Source: Clostridiales bacterium (lineage in GTDB: Bacteria; Bacillota; Clostridia; Lachnospirales; Lachnospiraceae). From it: DNA of 64,000 bases. The stretch is taken from the NCBI GenBank assembly GCA_012839295.1, contig DUNO01000015.1:61394-125393 (forward strand). The letters run 5' to 3'. This document shows positions 46,602-55,628 of the stretch, piece after piece (position 1 is the stretch's first letter; each line of letters begins with the position of its first letter). Below the pieces are notes generated by a model. That model saw only the letters and a list, made by a program, of their open reading frames with translations, did not search any database and was not told where the DNA came from. A program made the position numbers and the translations under genes.

Positions 46602-47660
46602 TTACTCAAAATCCACGTTACAGCCAGTGATTGCGGATTTACGGATTGCCTCCATTAAAGATAAGACCCTTCTTACCTCCGGAATCTTAACCAGAAAATC
46701 CTCCTGACCATGCCATGCCCTGATATAATTTTCAAAATAGTCCACGTGCTTCGTCTGAACCTTGGGTAACTCCTCCGTTACAAGGATACCGGGAGCCGGT
46801 TCGCCAAAGGAACGGGTTGGTCCTGCCGCAGTCATCGTCGCTTTTCCTGGAACATTTGTTAAAAGCCTTGTTGTCCGTACTATTTTCCCCTTGGGCTCGA
46901 AACCGTCGATGTACATGGTACCGGTATTGCCCCCCATAATCCAGTGGCGCTCAAACCAGTTTTCCTTATCACTCAGGAAATAGGTTCCAAGCTCAACCTC
47001 CGCCGTTATCCCATTTTGGAACCTCAGCAAGATTTTGAAATAGTCATCGACTTCCGTATTAATCACATTCCGTAAATCTGCATAGACTGTCTTAATTTTA
47101 CTGTCGACCATCCAAAGCATCTGATCCAGAAGATGTACTCCCCAGTCATAAAGCATTCCTCCGCCTTCTTCGACGAAAATATGCCAGTCATGCATATTTC
47201 CATTAAAGCCGTATAGGCTGGTCTTGATGGTATAAACATCACCTAAGAGCTTTTGATCATATATTTCCTTCACTGTCCTAAAATCAGGATCATATCTTCT
47301 CTGATGATGAACCGTAAATTTAACGCCGCACTCATTAACAGTTTTAACCATTTCGTCTAATTCGGCGACAGACACTGCAACCGGCTTTTCACAAATGATA
47401 TCCTTCCCAGCTCTTGCAGCCTTGCATACCAGTTCCTTATGTTGGTTATTGTTTGTAGCAATTAAAACAACATCGATCTCAGGATTTTTCAGCATATCAT
47501 CAATATTTGCATAACGAATCACGCCTTCCATTACATCCTCCAGCCGGTCCTCCCGGATGTCGCAGATTCCGGCCACCTTGATTCCATCCAGCTGTGCTAA
47601 CATAGTTCCATGTTTATGTCCCATGAATCCGTGGCCTATAATGCCAAATCTTATCGTCAT
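46602..47660 (-). CDS. Gfo/Idh/MocA-family dehydrogenase of the pair 3 operon
   Basis: 352 residues. NAD(P) motif FGIIGHGFMGHKHG, family lysine in DIICEKPVAVSV, and the active-site Asp/His segment MLYDWGVHLLDQ (Asp-x3-His), all intact. It precedes the beta and alpha genes of pair 3, the order dehydrogenase-beta-alpha seen also at 38321-35537. By family analogy it could oxidise the sugar moiety of an imported glycoside at C3 or re-reduce the 3-oxo-sugar. Its full catalytic motif contrasts with the altered one in the 37065 protein. Confidence 0.85.
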   Translation of the reverse strand: MTIRFGIIGHGFMGHKHGTMLAQLDGIKVAGICDIREDRLEDVMEGVIRYANIDDMLKNPEIDVVLIATNNNQHKELVCKAARAGKDIICEKPVAVSVAELDEMVKTVNECGVKFTVHHQRRYDPDFRTVKEIYDQKLLGDVYTIKTSLYGFNGNMHDWHIFVEEGGGMLYDWGVHLLDQMLWMVDSKIKTVYADLRNVINTEVDDYFKILLRFQNGITAEVELGTYFLSDKENWFERHWIMGGNTGTMYIDGFEPKGKIVRTTRLLTNVPGKATMTAAGPTRSFGEPAPGILVTEELPKVQTKHVDYFENYIRAWHGQEDFLVKIPEVRRVLSLMEAIRKSAITGCNVDFE

Positions 47661-47715
47661 CCCAGAAAAACTTCCTTTCCCGTCTCCGAAGACTTATAAA
47701 TTGTCTCTAATGTCT

Positions 47716-48684
47716 TTAGTTTGCTTCCTCTGTCACTCCAATCTTCCTGGCAGCTTTTTTGACCCCAAACCTGGAATACATCAGCAGGGTAAAATATACT
47801 GTTGCCAAAAGTACTACGCCGCGGATTCCTTGGGTAATACCGCCGCTGGCACCGCATAATACCAGACCATTTTCCAGAAGTATAATCGTAGGTGCGCCGA
47901 CAATCAACTTATACAGCTTCGACCCCATGCCACCCTGAACTGGAATACCTCCGATAAACATTGCCATCATAACCTTCATTTCAAATCCGCTCCCCAGGTT
48001 ATTGCTCGCCCCTCCAATACGGACAATGGTAAACACACCGGCAATTGCCGCCATAATTCCTGAGATTATAAAGGCAATGATTTTAATCTTATCTACATTG
48101 ATACCGGCATGTTTTACCGCATTTTCATTTTCACCGATTGCCCTGACATAGGTTCCGAAGGGTGTAAAGTCAAATAGGTATCCGATGATTAGAATCATGA
48201 CAATAAGAGCAACGAGCTTAAAGGAATTTTCGTCAATAAAGGTGATTTCCTCCGGCACCATAACAACACGGGAGTTTAAAATCCAGTTTACAAAGGCCCG
48301 GAATGCGATTAGCATGGAGAGGGATGCCATAAAGGACGGTACTTTAAATTTTGCATTCAGTGTTCCCAGCAATAATCCTGAGCAGGCTCCAATCAAAATC
48401 GCTACCGGAAACATCCATACCGCACCAAAAGACTGACCTACGATCGCCGCAAAGGCTGCCGATACTGCCAGCAGGGAGCCATGGGTAATATCTGTTCCAC
48501 CCATTGACGCGACGAAAATCATTCCGAGTCCTGCAATAATCGTGGCAACTGACTGACTGAATAAATTCAGAAGGTTCTGACCGTTAAACACCTGTCCCTT
48601 CGTTGCAACCCCAAAGATTATCAGCATGAGAAAGAGGACGGCAAAGGGCAACAGGGCATCTATTTTTATTTTCATCTTCATCAT
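47716..48684 (-). CDS. CUT2 sugar ABC transporter permease (transporter B, second)
   Basis: 322-residue membrane protein with about nine hydrophobic segments. Motifs: VASMGGTDITHGSLLAVSAAFAAIVG, GLLLGTLNAKFKVPSFMASLSML and GGIPVQGG (altered ABC-contact loop). The start overlaps the ATPase stop (ATGA). Transporter B has two different permease genes and so probably forms a heterodimeric channel, unlike transporter A. The downstream dehydrogenase follows after 55 bp. Confidence 0.88.
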   Translation of the reverse strand: MMKMKIKIDALLPFAVLFLMLIIFGVATKGQVFNGQNLLNLFSQSVATIIAGLGMIFVASMGGTDITHGSLLAVSAAFAAIVGQSFGAVWMFPVAILIGACSGLLLGTLNAKFKVPSFMASLSMLIAFRAFVNWILNSRVVMVPEEITFIDENSFKLVALIVMILIIGYLFDFTPFGTYVRAIGENENAVKHAGINVDKIKIIAFIISGIMAAIAGVFTIVRIGGASNNLGSGFEMKVMMAMFIGGIPVQGGMGSKLYKLIVGAPTIILLENGLVLCGASGGITQGIRGVVLLATVYFTLLMYSRFGVKKAARKIGVTEEAN

Positions 48685-50183
48685 AGCATCACCTCAATTA
48701 TCTTATCCTCGGTAAAATCCGTTGTCCTGCTCAGAATACCCGCTTTTTTATGATCTCTCATAACCAGGATCCGATCCGACATTCCCATGGCTTCCGATAA
48801 TTCATCGGAAATCAATATAATACCAAGGCCAGCTTTCTTTGCTTTTCTTAATACTTCATAAATATACGCCTTAACGCCGATATCAACGCCGCGGGTCGGA
48901 CAGTCCAGGATAATAAACTTCAGATCCTTAATCAGCCAGCGGCTTAAATTTACTTTCTGCTTGTTACCACCGCTTAATCTCTTGACAATATGGTCAATCC
49001 CGGTAGATTTGATCGCATAGGCCTCTGAGGTCTCCTGCGCCAGCTTTTTGACCTTTCCCGGACTTAAGAAACCGAATTTACCTGTCATATCACCGACATT
49101 CGGAACTATGATATTATCCCCGATGCTTGCATCCAGCATCAGTCCGTCTGCGTCACGGTCCTTCGAAAGATAAGCCCCTCCCGCTTTAATGACATCTTTC
49201 GGCCTGTTCAAAAGCTTTCCGGTAGCCTTCATGCAGACCTTACCGGTCCGGTGCTCCAAAAGTCCGAATAAGGCAGCACCAAGGGTATGGATTCCGGCAT
49301 CACTTAATCCACATACACCAAGAACCTCTCCCTTATGTAATTGAAAGGAAACATCCTCCAATTGCCCGGGTACGCCCAGCTTCTCAACCTCCAGAATAAC
49401 TTCCTCCCCGTACTGTTCTTCCTGGTCATTGCGGTAATAATCACCGGCAATTTCACGGCCGATCATCTTATGCTTTAATTCTTCCAGCGTAAAATCGGCA
49501 CAAGCCTTTGTTGCAACGATTTCTCCGTCTCTTAAGACAGAAATGGTATCACAGATTTCCAGCATCTCTTCCAGATCGTGGGTAATCATAAGAATTGTCT
49601 TTCCTTCTCCGGTAAAGTGCTTGATGAACTTGTAGAGTATTTCACGTTTATCCTGGGATAATGCCTGTGAAATTTCGTCCAGGATCAAAAGATCCGGATC
49701 AATGGATAGAGCCCTGATTAACTCCAATATCTTTCTTTGCCCGATGGAAAGGGTTTCTGTCATTCCATCCAGCGCGAGTTCTCCTAATTCCCACTTATCA
49801 AGCTGTTCCCTGGCAGCTTTCTCCATCTTATTGAAATCCAGTATTCCATTCTTTTTAAATTGCTCCGTCCTTCCCAGGAAAATGTTCACTACGGGAGACA
49901 GATTTCCCACAATGCCTAACTCCTGGACAACCATCGAAACATGCCGGTTGCCGGCTTCAATGGGATTTGCTGGAGAATATTCTTCTCCATCCTTATAGAT
50001 TTTTCCGCTGTCTTTCTTTTGAATACCGCAGACAATCGATGCAAGGGTTGACTTTCCGGAGCCATTTTCTCCTGCCAGTCCGTGAACGGATCCCCGCTTT
50101 AAGCTTAGATTGATATTTTTATTTGCCAGTGTAGGGCCAAAGCTTTTTGATAGATTTTCAATTCTTAAGATCTCTTCTGCCAT
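48681..50183 (-). CDS. CUT2 sugar ABC transporter ATPase (transporter B)
   Basis: 500 residues with two nucleotide-binding domains. First: Walker A GENGSGKSTL, signature LSIGQRK, Walker B LLILDEISQAL. Second: a reduced P-loop (GLSDAGIHTLG), signature LSGGNKQK, and IILDCPTRGVDIG where Cys replaces the usual Glu after the Walker B Asp. So only the first site is likely to hydrolyse ATP fully. It overlaps or abuts both permease genes, so one operon. Confidence 0.9.
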   Translation of the reverse strand: MAEEILRIENLSKSFGPTLANKNINLSLKRGSVHGLAGENGSGKSTLASIVCGIQKKDSGKIYKDGEEYSPANPIEAGNRHVSMVVQELGIVGNLSPVVNIFLGRTEQFKKNGILDFNKMEKAAREQLDKWELGELALDGMTETLSIGQRKILELIRALSIDPDLLILDEISQALSQDKREILYKFIKHFTGEGKTILMITHDLEEMLEICDTISVLRDGEIVATKACADFTLEELKHKMIGREIAGDYYRNDQEEQYGEEVILEVEKLGVPGQLEDVSFQLHKGEVLGVCGLSDAGIHTLGAALFGLLEHRTGKVCMKATGKLLNRPKDVIKAGGAYLSKDRDADGLMLDASIGDNIIVPNVGDMTGKFGFLSPGKVKKLAQETSEAYAIKSTGIDHIVKRLSGGNKQKVNLSRWLIKDLKFIILDCPTRGVDIGVKAYIYEVLRKAKKAGLGIILISDELSEAMGMSDRILVMRDHKKAGILSRTTDFTEDKIIEVML

Positions 50184-51163
50184 TATTTCACCACCCCTTT
50201 AAAGCCCCAATGGGAGATAATTCCACATAGAATAACAATTCCGCCAAGGCAGATTTCCTGGCCGGTGCCGGAAGGAACGCCCAGTAGTGTTAATACATTG
50301 AACAGGCCTGTAATAAAAACGGATCCGACCATAATACCTACCGGCATGCTGATAATTCTTTCAAAGGAGCCTGCAAGCAATACGGTAGCCAATGATTTAA
50401 AGATGGTTGAAAGGCTGCCCAGGCCGCTTTGGGAACTTAATTTTCCGGCATAACTTTCCTGGATTACAGCAGCCAGGCCGATGAAAACAGCACCCACAAG
50501 AGCACCTAGCAGTATCGTTTTTTTCTTATCAATTCCCATTGCATCTGCAACGCCTTCATTTCCGCCGATTGCCCTGATATTAAGTCCCAGCGTTGTGCGG
50601 TTAAATAAAAGATAGGCGATGATAAATCCCACAATCCAAACAATGGCCATCAACGGCATGGTCCCCATCCCCCGGAACCCTTTCAAGGTAATAACACTGG
50701 AGCCTTCCGTCTTGCTCCTGATTGTCGCGTAAATTGTGAGTATTGCTTCAAAAACCAGTGCCATACCCAGACCGGATATCCAGGATGGAATTTTCAGGCT
50801 GACGGAACAGTTCACGCTCAGCTGTTCCAGAACCACAGTGCAAAGAATGGTTGCAAAGATCAGACCAAAATAGCCCATTCCAAGATCCATCGCAAAGATT
50901 GCACCGACATTGGCAGACAGCAGGATATTGGCACCGATGGAAAGATCGATTATTCCGCTGGTAAATATAAACATCATACCCCAGGTAACAAAGGACGGGA
51001 AAATTGCATGTGATATGATGGTTTTCAGATTACCGAAAGTCAAGAGGCTTCCGCCTACAATAAGATTACTGATAACAACCAGCAGTGCGATACCTGCGAA
51101 CAGAATGATCTGGTTCCTTATTCTTTTCATTTTTTCATTATTATTTTTCTGGGAAAATGACAC
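50183..51163 (-). CDS. CUT2 sugar ABC transporter permease (transporter B, first)
   Basis: 326 residues, about nine membrane segments. Family motifs: IFTSGIIDLSIGANILLSANVGAIFA, SLKIPSWISGLGMALVFEAILTIY and NIRAIGGNEGVADAMGI. The final segment runs to a short basic tail. The stop codon overlaps the ATPase start. It pairs with the permease at 47716. The start codon has AGGAGG-like sequence upstream in the 78-bp gap after the binding protein gene. Confidence 0.88.
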   Translation of the reverse strand: MSFSQKNNNEKMKRIRNQIILFAGIALLVVISNLIVGGSLLTFGNLKTIISHAIFPSFVTWGMMFIFTSGIIDLSIGANILLSANVGAIFAMDLGMGYFGLIFATILCTVVLEQLSVNCSVSLKIPSWISGLGMALVFEAILTIYATIRSKTEGSSVITLKGFRGMGTMPLMAIVWIVGFIIAYLLFNRTTLGLNIRAIGGNEGVADAMGIDKKKTILLGALVGAVFIGLAAVIQESYAGKLSSQSGLGSLSTIFKSLATVLLAGSFERIISMPVGIMVGSVFITGLFNVLTLLGVPSGTGQEICLGGIVILCGIISHWGFKGVVK

Positions 51164-51241
51164 GTTTTACCTCCTAAAAATTTTGCTGTGCCACAATTTC
51201 GCGGCACAGCTAAAATTTATTGCCATTCTGAAATTAATTGG

Positions 51242-52483
51242 CTATTCAACATTAATACCAACTGCACTAAGTTCTTCTTTTGTGACTTTTCCTTCCTTAT
51301 ATTTTGCAATTAACCGGTTATCCAACGAATAATCCGCAATTACCTGTAAAAATGCATCGTAATTGAAATCCGGATTTGTCTTTCCGCTCATCTGTTTAAG
51401 TTCATCTGCACTATAGCAGTATTCATCAAGGAAGAATTTCTTATATAAGTCATATTTTTCTGAAGGTACTTCAAAAGGCATTACGTTATCAACCCATACC
51501 GGATTTCCGTCCGCATCCTTCAAAGGAGTACCGTCCAGATAGTTTTGAAGCACCACTGCGGATAACATGCCACATACCCAGAAATCACCGTTTACCATTT
51601 TCAGGGAAGAGGTTCCGAGCAATTCAAGTGCCGCCTTATCCAGTCCGGAGGTTACTACGATGGCTCTGCTATTTCCTGCATTCTCAAGAGCAGAAACAGC
51701 TGCAATACCAAAGTCAGAACCAACACCATATACAAAGTCGGGATCCGGATTTGCTACCAGTGCATCTTCAATCTGCCCCTGGGCAGCATCCGCCGCATCT
51801 GCATGGAGTTCAGCCAGGATCTTTCCGCCTGCAGCAGTAAATGCCTTTGTAAAGGCATCAAGCCTTGGTGTATCGGATGCATCACCTACACTGGAGGAAG
51901 AGATAATACATGTCTTTAGATTATTATCAAGTGCATAATTCGCAATAGCCTCTCCATATACTGCATTTGCCGGAGCAACTGCACCTGCAAAATAAGGATT
52001 TGCCTTTAATTTCTCGATAATGGATGGATCGCTTGGTATCTTATCGTTTAATACAAAAGGAACCTTAGCTTTTTCACACATGTCTGCAACCGTTAAATAT
52101 AAGGATTCTACCGGAAGCCAGATGATCAGCCCGTCAACACCGGAGGAAATCATGTTCTCTGCATCCTGAACGATCTTCTCAACAGAAAATTCGTCGTCCA
52201 TGGATGTGGCTTTATTTCCAAATGCATCAATCACTACCTTTGAATTATTTGCCAAGGATAATAATGCATAGGAACCGCTGCCGAAATAATTATATCCGAT
52301 ATTATATGTACCTGTGGCAGCTGCGCCCGATTCCGGCGCTGTTGTTGTGGTTGCGTCCCCAGCGCTACCCCCCGTTGCGCCTGTTGTATCTTCCGTCTTG
52401 GTGTTATTTGCACATCCTGCAAATAAGAACGCTGTAAATACAAGTACCAGAAGAACACTCAATAGCTTTTTAATTCTTTTCAT
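51242..52483 (-). CDS. Sugar ABC transporter substrate-binding lipoprotein (transporter B)
   Basis: 413 residues. Lipoprotein signal (KKLLSVLLVLVFTAFLFAGC), a Thr/Ala-rich linker (25-60), then a type 1 periplasmic-binding fold (IGYNYFGSGSYALLSLANNS; SGVDGLIIWLPVESLYLTVADMCEKAKVPFVLND; PDFVYGVGSDFGIAAVSALENAG). It is longer than the transporter A protein. First gene of the seven-gene operon ending at 45029. It faces the LacI gene across a 481-bp region holding a perfect 17-bp palindrome, so LacI control by the transported sugar or glycoside is likely. Confidence 0.9.
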   Translation of the reverse strand: MKRIKKLLSVLLVLVFTAFLFAGCANNTKTEDTTGATGGSAGDATTTTAPESGAAATGTYNIGYNYFGSGSYALLSLANNSKVVIDAFGNKATSMDDEFSVEKIVQDAENMISSGVDGLIIWLPVESLYLTVADMCEKAKVPFVLNDKIPSDPSIIEKLKANPYFAGAVAPANAVYGEAIANYALDNNLKTCIISSSSVGDASDTPRLDAFTKAFTAAGGKILAELHADAADAAQGQIEDALVANPDPDFVYGVGSDFGIAAVSALENAGNSRAIVVTSGLDKAALELLGTSSLKMVNGDFWVCGMLSAVVLQNYLDGTPLKDADGNPVWVDNVMPFEVPSEKYDLYKKFFLDEYCYSADELKQMSGKTNPDFNYDAFLQVIADYSLDNRLIAKYKEGKVTKEELSAVGINVE

Positions 52484-52671
52484 AACGCTACCTCCTAAAA
52501 ATATAATAGTTTTTATACCCTCAAGCTGCAGGAATGCAGCCGCTGATACCTTTTATTCTTCTTCGTTCCATTTATGAACTTAAGCATAGTATACCAAGCT
52601 TATTCTTCCTTCTCTTTTTATATTTTTATCAAAGGATAACGAATTTCCGCCGACTTTTTTTCTATTTCATA

Positions 52672-52688
52672 TTTGTTTCTGAAACAAA
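52672..52688. promoter_or_regulatory. Candidate LacI-family operator
   Basis: Perfect palindrome TTTGTTTCTGAAACAAA in the divergent region, 189 bp upstream of the binding-protein start. A -10-like TATACT (minus strand, near 52590) lies nearer that gene. The rest of 52484-52964 is AT-rich with no open frame. Confidence 0.5.
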
Positions 52689-52964
52689 ACAATCTTTAAA
52701 CTATATTTCTTGCACTTAAATGTCTTTTGCATCTTTATGCTCATAAGTTCGTCATTCTGCACAGTTATTTATCTTTCCGCCCGACCACAAACATAAATTT
52801 TTACGAATTTTAAAAAAGAAATTTTTATAGTTATTATGCATTTTCCCATTTATACACATTTCCCCTTTTCAGCTTCTTTGAAATTATTTCATTTTTCTGT
52901 GTACATTTCCGTCTGTTTACTATAAACTCTTATACAATAACTAACTTCAAGTGGAGGATTTCTT

Positions 52965-54008
52965 ATGGAAGGCAAAAAACTCCCTACTGTTTATGACATA
53001 GCCAAAAAAGCCGGCGTATCTGTGGCCACAGTCTCGCGTGTAATTAACCATCCCGATATTGTAAAGCGTCCTACATACCAGAAAGTCCTGGATGCAATGA
53101 ATACCCTTGGCTATCAAAAGCTTGCTTCTTCTGAAAACAATGTTCATGGACATAGAAGCATCCACACCTACGAAAATCATAAAAGCAGGGAAAATTTATT
53201 GTTTCTGATTAATATGCCGTCGAATAATAACCCCTTTTACGGCGATATTATTGAGGGAGCACAGTCAGCTGCCAGGCGCCATGGCCATTTTCTTTTAAGC
53301 AGCTGTCTGAATCTGAATGATTTCAGCATCGACTCCTTATTTCTGCTGGTTAACAATCACCACATATCCGGTATCATTAATACGACCGATACACCATACC
53401 ATTTATTAATGCGGATCCAGAATACCATGCCCATTGTCCAATGCAGCGAATACAATGAAACCTGTACTTCCGTTTCCTATGTGAGTATTGATGACATTGA
53501 AGCAAGCCGTAAGGCAGTGGAGTATGCAATCTCAACGGGGCACAAAAAGGTCGCCATCCTTAACAGTACCTATCGTTTCCATTATGCAGACCGTCGTAAG
53601 ACCGGTTATGCATTGGCACTTCTTGGTGCCGGGCTGGAGATCGTCCCGGAATGGGTTATACAGATCCCGGATGTTGATTTCAGTATGGCCTACTCTGCTG
53701 CTTCAAAGCTGTTTGCCCTTCCGAATCCGCCGGATGCTGTTTTTACCATTTCAGATATTTTTGCAGCAGCGACAATTAAGGCCGCAGCGGCGGCCGGTCT
53801 GCGTGTTCCCCAGGATGTGATCGTGATCGGCTTTGATAACATTAATGTATCCATTACCACCACTCCATCAATCACTACTGTCGGACAGCCCCGTTATCAA
53901 CTAGGTTATACTGCTTTTGAGATTCTTCTGAACGAGACTATGAATCCAAATACACCGAAGCAGCAGATATTATTGGACACAGAATTAATTATCCGCGAGT
54001 CAACATAA
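52965..54008 (+). CDS. LacI-family transcriptional regulator
   Basis: 347 residues. The N-terminal helix-turn-helix is LPTVYDIAKKAGVSVATVSRVINHPD with the hinge helix after it, then a periplasmic-binding-like effector domain (LLFLINMPSNNNPFYGDIIEGAQSAARRHGHF; KVAILNSTYRFHYADRRKTGYALAL; PDAVFTISDIFAAATIKAA; VIGFDNINVSITTTPSITTV). The start is ATG 52965 with GTGGAGG upstream. Divergent from transporter B, its probable target. Its stop is immediately followed by the repeat element at 54014. Confidence 0.93.
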   Translation: MEGKKLPTVYDIAKKAGVSVATVSRVINHPDIVKRPTYQKVLDAMNTLGYQKLASSENNVHGHRSIHTYENHKSRENLLFLINMPSNNNPFYGDIIEGAQSAARRHGHFLLSSCLNLNDFSIDSLFLLVNNHHISGIINTTDTPYHLLMRIQNTMPIVQCSEYNETCTSVSYVSIDDIEASRKAVEYAISTGHKKVAILNSTYRFHYADRRKTGYALALLGAGLEIVPEWVIQIPDVDFSMAYSAASKLFALPNPPDAVFTISDIFAAATIKAAAAAGLRVPQDVIVIGFDNINVSITTTPSITTVGQPRYQLGYTAFEILLNETMNPNTPKQQILLDTELIIREST

Positions 54009-54013
54009 TATAT

Positions 54014-54255
54014 CATTTGACTATTTTTTGCTTATGCTAGTCCGTTTTAGCTAAGGTATACAAGGTTCACAAAAACAAAAATGCATCTATACAAAACTCC
54101 CTAAATGTAAGTTATAAAACAAACATTAAATAGAGATTTTTGTATAAATGCATTCTCATTTTATTAATAATCTTCATCACCTTAGGAAGATATTTTTATT
54201 AAAAAAGCGCTTCCATACAGGCTATCAGGTAAAAGGATTCAGAGAGACACTCCAA
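54014..54255. repeat. Double-hairpin repeat element, copy 1
   Basis: About 240 bp, roughly 80% identical by eye to 58391-58630. It contains a ~75-nt hairpin (arms start AATGCAT near 54081 and end ATGCATT near 54153) and a second hairpin with TAATAATCTTC and GGAAGATATTTTTATTA arms (about 54165-54202). The right end also matches the last codons of the AraC gene at 58602 (remnant reads I-G-V-S-L then stop). With the terminator this fills 54009-54309. Confidence 0.8.
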
Positions 54256-54258
54256 TAA

Positions 54259-54283
54259 AGGGAACCGAAATCCTTCGGTTCCC
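54259..54283 (-). terminator. Terminator of the sugar isomerase gene
   Basis: Perfect 11-bp stem AGGGAACCGAA (54259-54269) with TTCGGTTCCCT (54273-54283), 27 bp past the stop codon. Confidence 0.65.
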
Positions 54284-54309
54284 TAAGCATCATCTTATCT
54301 CCTAAAAAA

Positions 54310-55143
54310 TTACCACCCTAATATCTTCAAATATTCCCTGCTTCTTCTTGCAGCTTCCAGCGCACCTAGCCCATAGTGTTCATCCTGCTCAACAATGACC
54401 CATTTTGCCCCTGCTTCAACAGATGCACCGAGAATAGGTTCCCATAACTGCTGACCGAAACCAACCGGGCGGAACTCGAAAATTCCAGTATCCTCTGAGT
54501 TCTCCTCCGTTTCGATTCCAATTAATTTATAAAGATTTTTTGGCTTTCCCTCTTTAATAAAATCTTTCAAATGAATAATCTCACATCTCTCACCGTATTT
54601 CCTGATATAGGCTTCAGGGCTCTGACCGGCGACTTTTATCCAGCAGGTATCCGGCTCAACCATTAAAATGTCGGCTGGAATTTGTTCATAAATATCATCA
54701 AAACCAAAACGCCCATCCGGGAGCGTTACAAATTCAAAATCATGGTTGTGATACAACAATTTTAGTCCATGGGATTTCATGACCCCACCAACACGTTTCA
54801 TCTCACTGATTACAGTTTCGTATCCTGGTGTCAGATGACGGTATTCCTCAGGAAGATATGGCACTACAACATATTTGCAGCCAATGGTAAGATAGTCCTT
54901 TGCAACCTTCTCTGCATCCGTCATAAAGTCAGCAAGCGGTACATGTGCGCTGATCGGAACTAATCCAACTTCCGCCAGAGTGTCCCTCACCTCTTCCGGG
55001 GAAAGTCCATAAAGTCCAGCCAGCTCAACACCATCATAGCCATACTCTTTTACTTTTTTCATTACATCCCGGAAATTGTCCGGCTTATCTTCAAGCAGAT
55101 CACGCAGTCCATAGACCTGTATCCCAACAGGAAGCTTGTTCAT
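54310..55143 (-). CDS. Sugar phosphate isomerase/epimerase (IolE/xylose isomerase-like TIM barrel)
   Basis: 277 residues. TIM barrel with candidate metal ligands in LLYHNHDFEF, MVEPDTCW, IHLKDF and IVEQDEH. N-terminal LPVGIQVYGLRDLLEDKPDNF fits the single-chain epimerase group rather than the alpha subunits above, and no DUF6379 gene is adjacent. It could process an oxo-sugar released by the deglycosidases, or inosose-type substrates. The start is ATG 55143 with GAGGATAATT. Its promoter (55195-55224) resembles that of the AraC gene at 59858. Confidence 0.8.
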   Translation of the reverse strand: MNKLPVGIQVYGLRDLLEDKPDNFRDVMKKVKEYGYDGVELAGLYGLSPEEVRDTLAEVGLVPISAHVPLADFMTDAEKVAKDYLTIGCKYVVVPYLPEEYRHLTPGYETVISEMKRVGGVMKSHGLKLLYHNHDFEFVTLPDGRFGFDDIYEQIPADILMVEPDTCWIKVAGQSPEAYIRKYGERCEIIHLKDFIKEGKPKNLYKLIGIETEENSEDTGIFEFRPVGFGQQLWEPILGASVEAGAKWVIVEQDEHYGLGALEAARRSREYLKILGW

Positions 55144-55194
55144 AATAATTATCCTCGCTTTCTTTATCAATTAATCGTTTCTTACCTTCGCTTC

Positions 55195-55224
55195 AAAATA
55201 CCATATTCCTCCCATAGCTGTCAA
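55195..55224 (-). promoter_or_regulatory. Promoter of the sugar isomerase gene
   Basis: Minus-strand TTGACA (55219-55224), 18 bp, TATTTT (55195-55200). The flanking GCCTCTTTCCGGC and part of the spacer are shared with the AraC promoter at 59879-59908. The 55225-55412 stretch holds nothing else recognisable. Confidence 0.6.
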
Positions 55225-55412
55225 GCCGGAAAGAGGCCATGGATTTTCTATAAATTATTCCACAAATATTCCGCCCCAAAAAGCAGGACATTTTTCTAAT
55301 GTGAAAATTTGTCCTGCTCCAATCGCCTAGGGTTTATTAGCTTTTCACCTCAATCCGGAATGTATTTTCTTTGCGATTTTAACAAAGAACTGCAACCTTC
55401 AGTTTAGAGGTT

Positions 55413-55628
55413 TCATTGCTTTTTCCATTTCCATTCATATTTGCAGGTAGGCGGATGATCCGTCAGCTTATGGAATTCCATGCATACCCGGCAGTTACTA
55501 TGCCGCGCACAACCCGTGTTACCACACAGGCATTTGGGGTTGTATCTTACATTCTCAGGAAATTCAAAAGCAACTTCCTGAATGATTTCTGAATGCGTCC
55601 CCTTTAATTTTTCAATTTCATTTTCCAT
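55413..55628 (-). CDS. Small cysteine-rich, probably zinc-binding protein
   Basis: 71 residues. The central CLCGNTGCARHSNCRVCMEFH has the spacing Cys-x-Cys-x4-Cys-x2-His-x3-Cys-x2-Cys-x3-His, then a last Cys in PPTCKYEW, suggesting one or two bound zinc ions. Small proteins of this kind occur in Clostridia without known function. The start is ATG 55628 with GGAGG; it overlaps the end of the DUF6273 gene by 11 bp, so the two are co-translated. Confidence 0.65.
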   Translation of the reverse strand: MENEIEKLKGTHSEIIQEVAFEFPENVRYNPKCLCGNTGCARHSNCRVCMEFHKLTDHPPTCKYEWKWKKQ

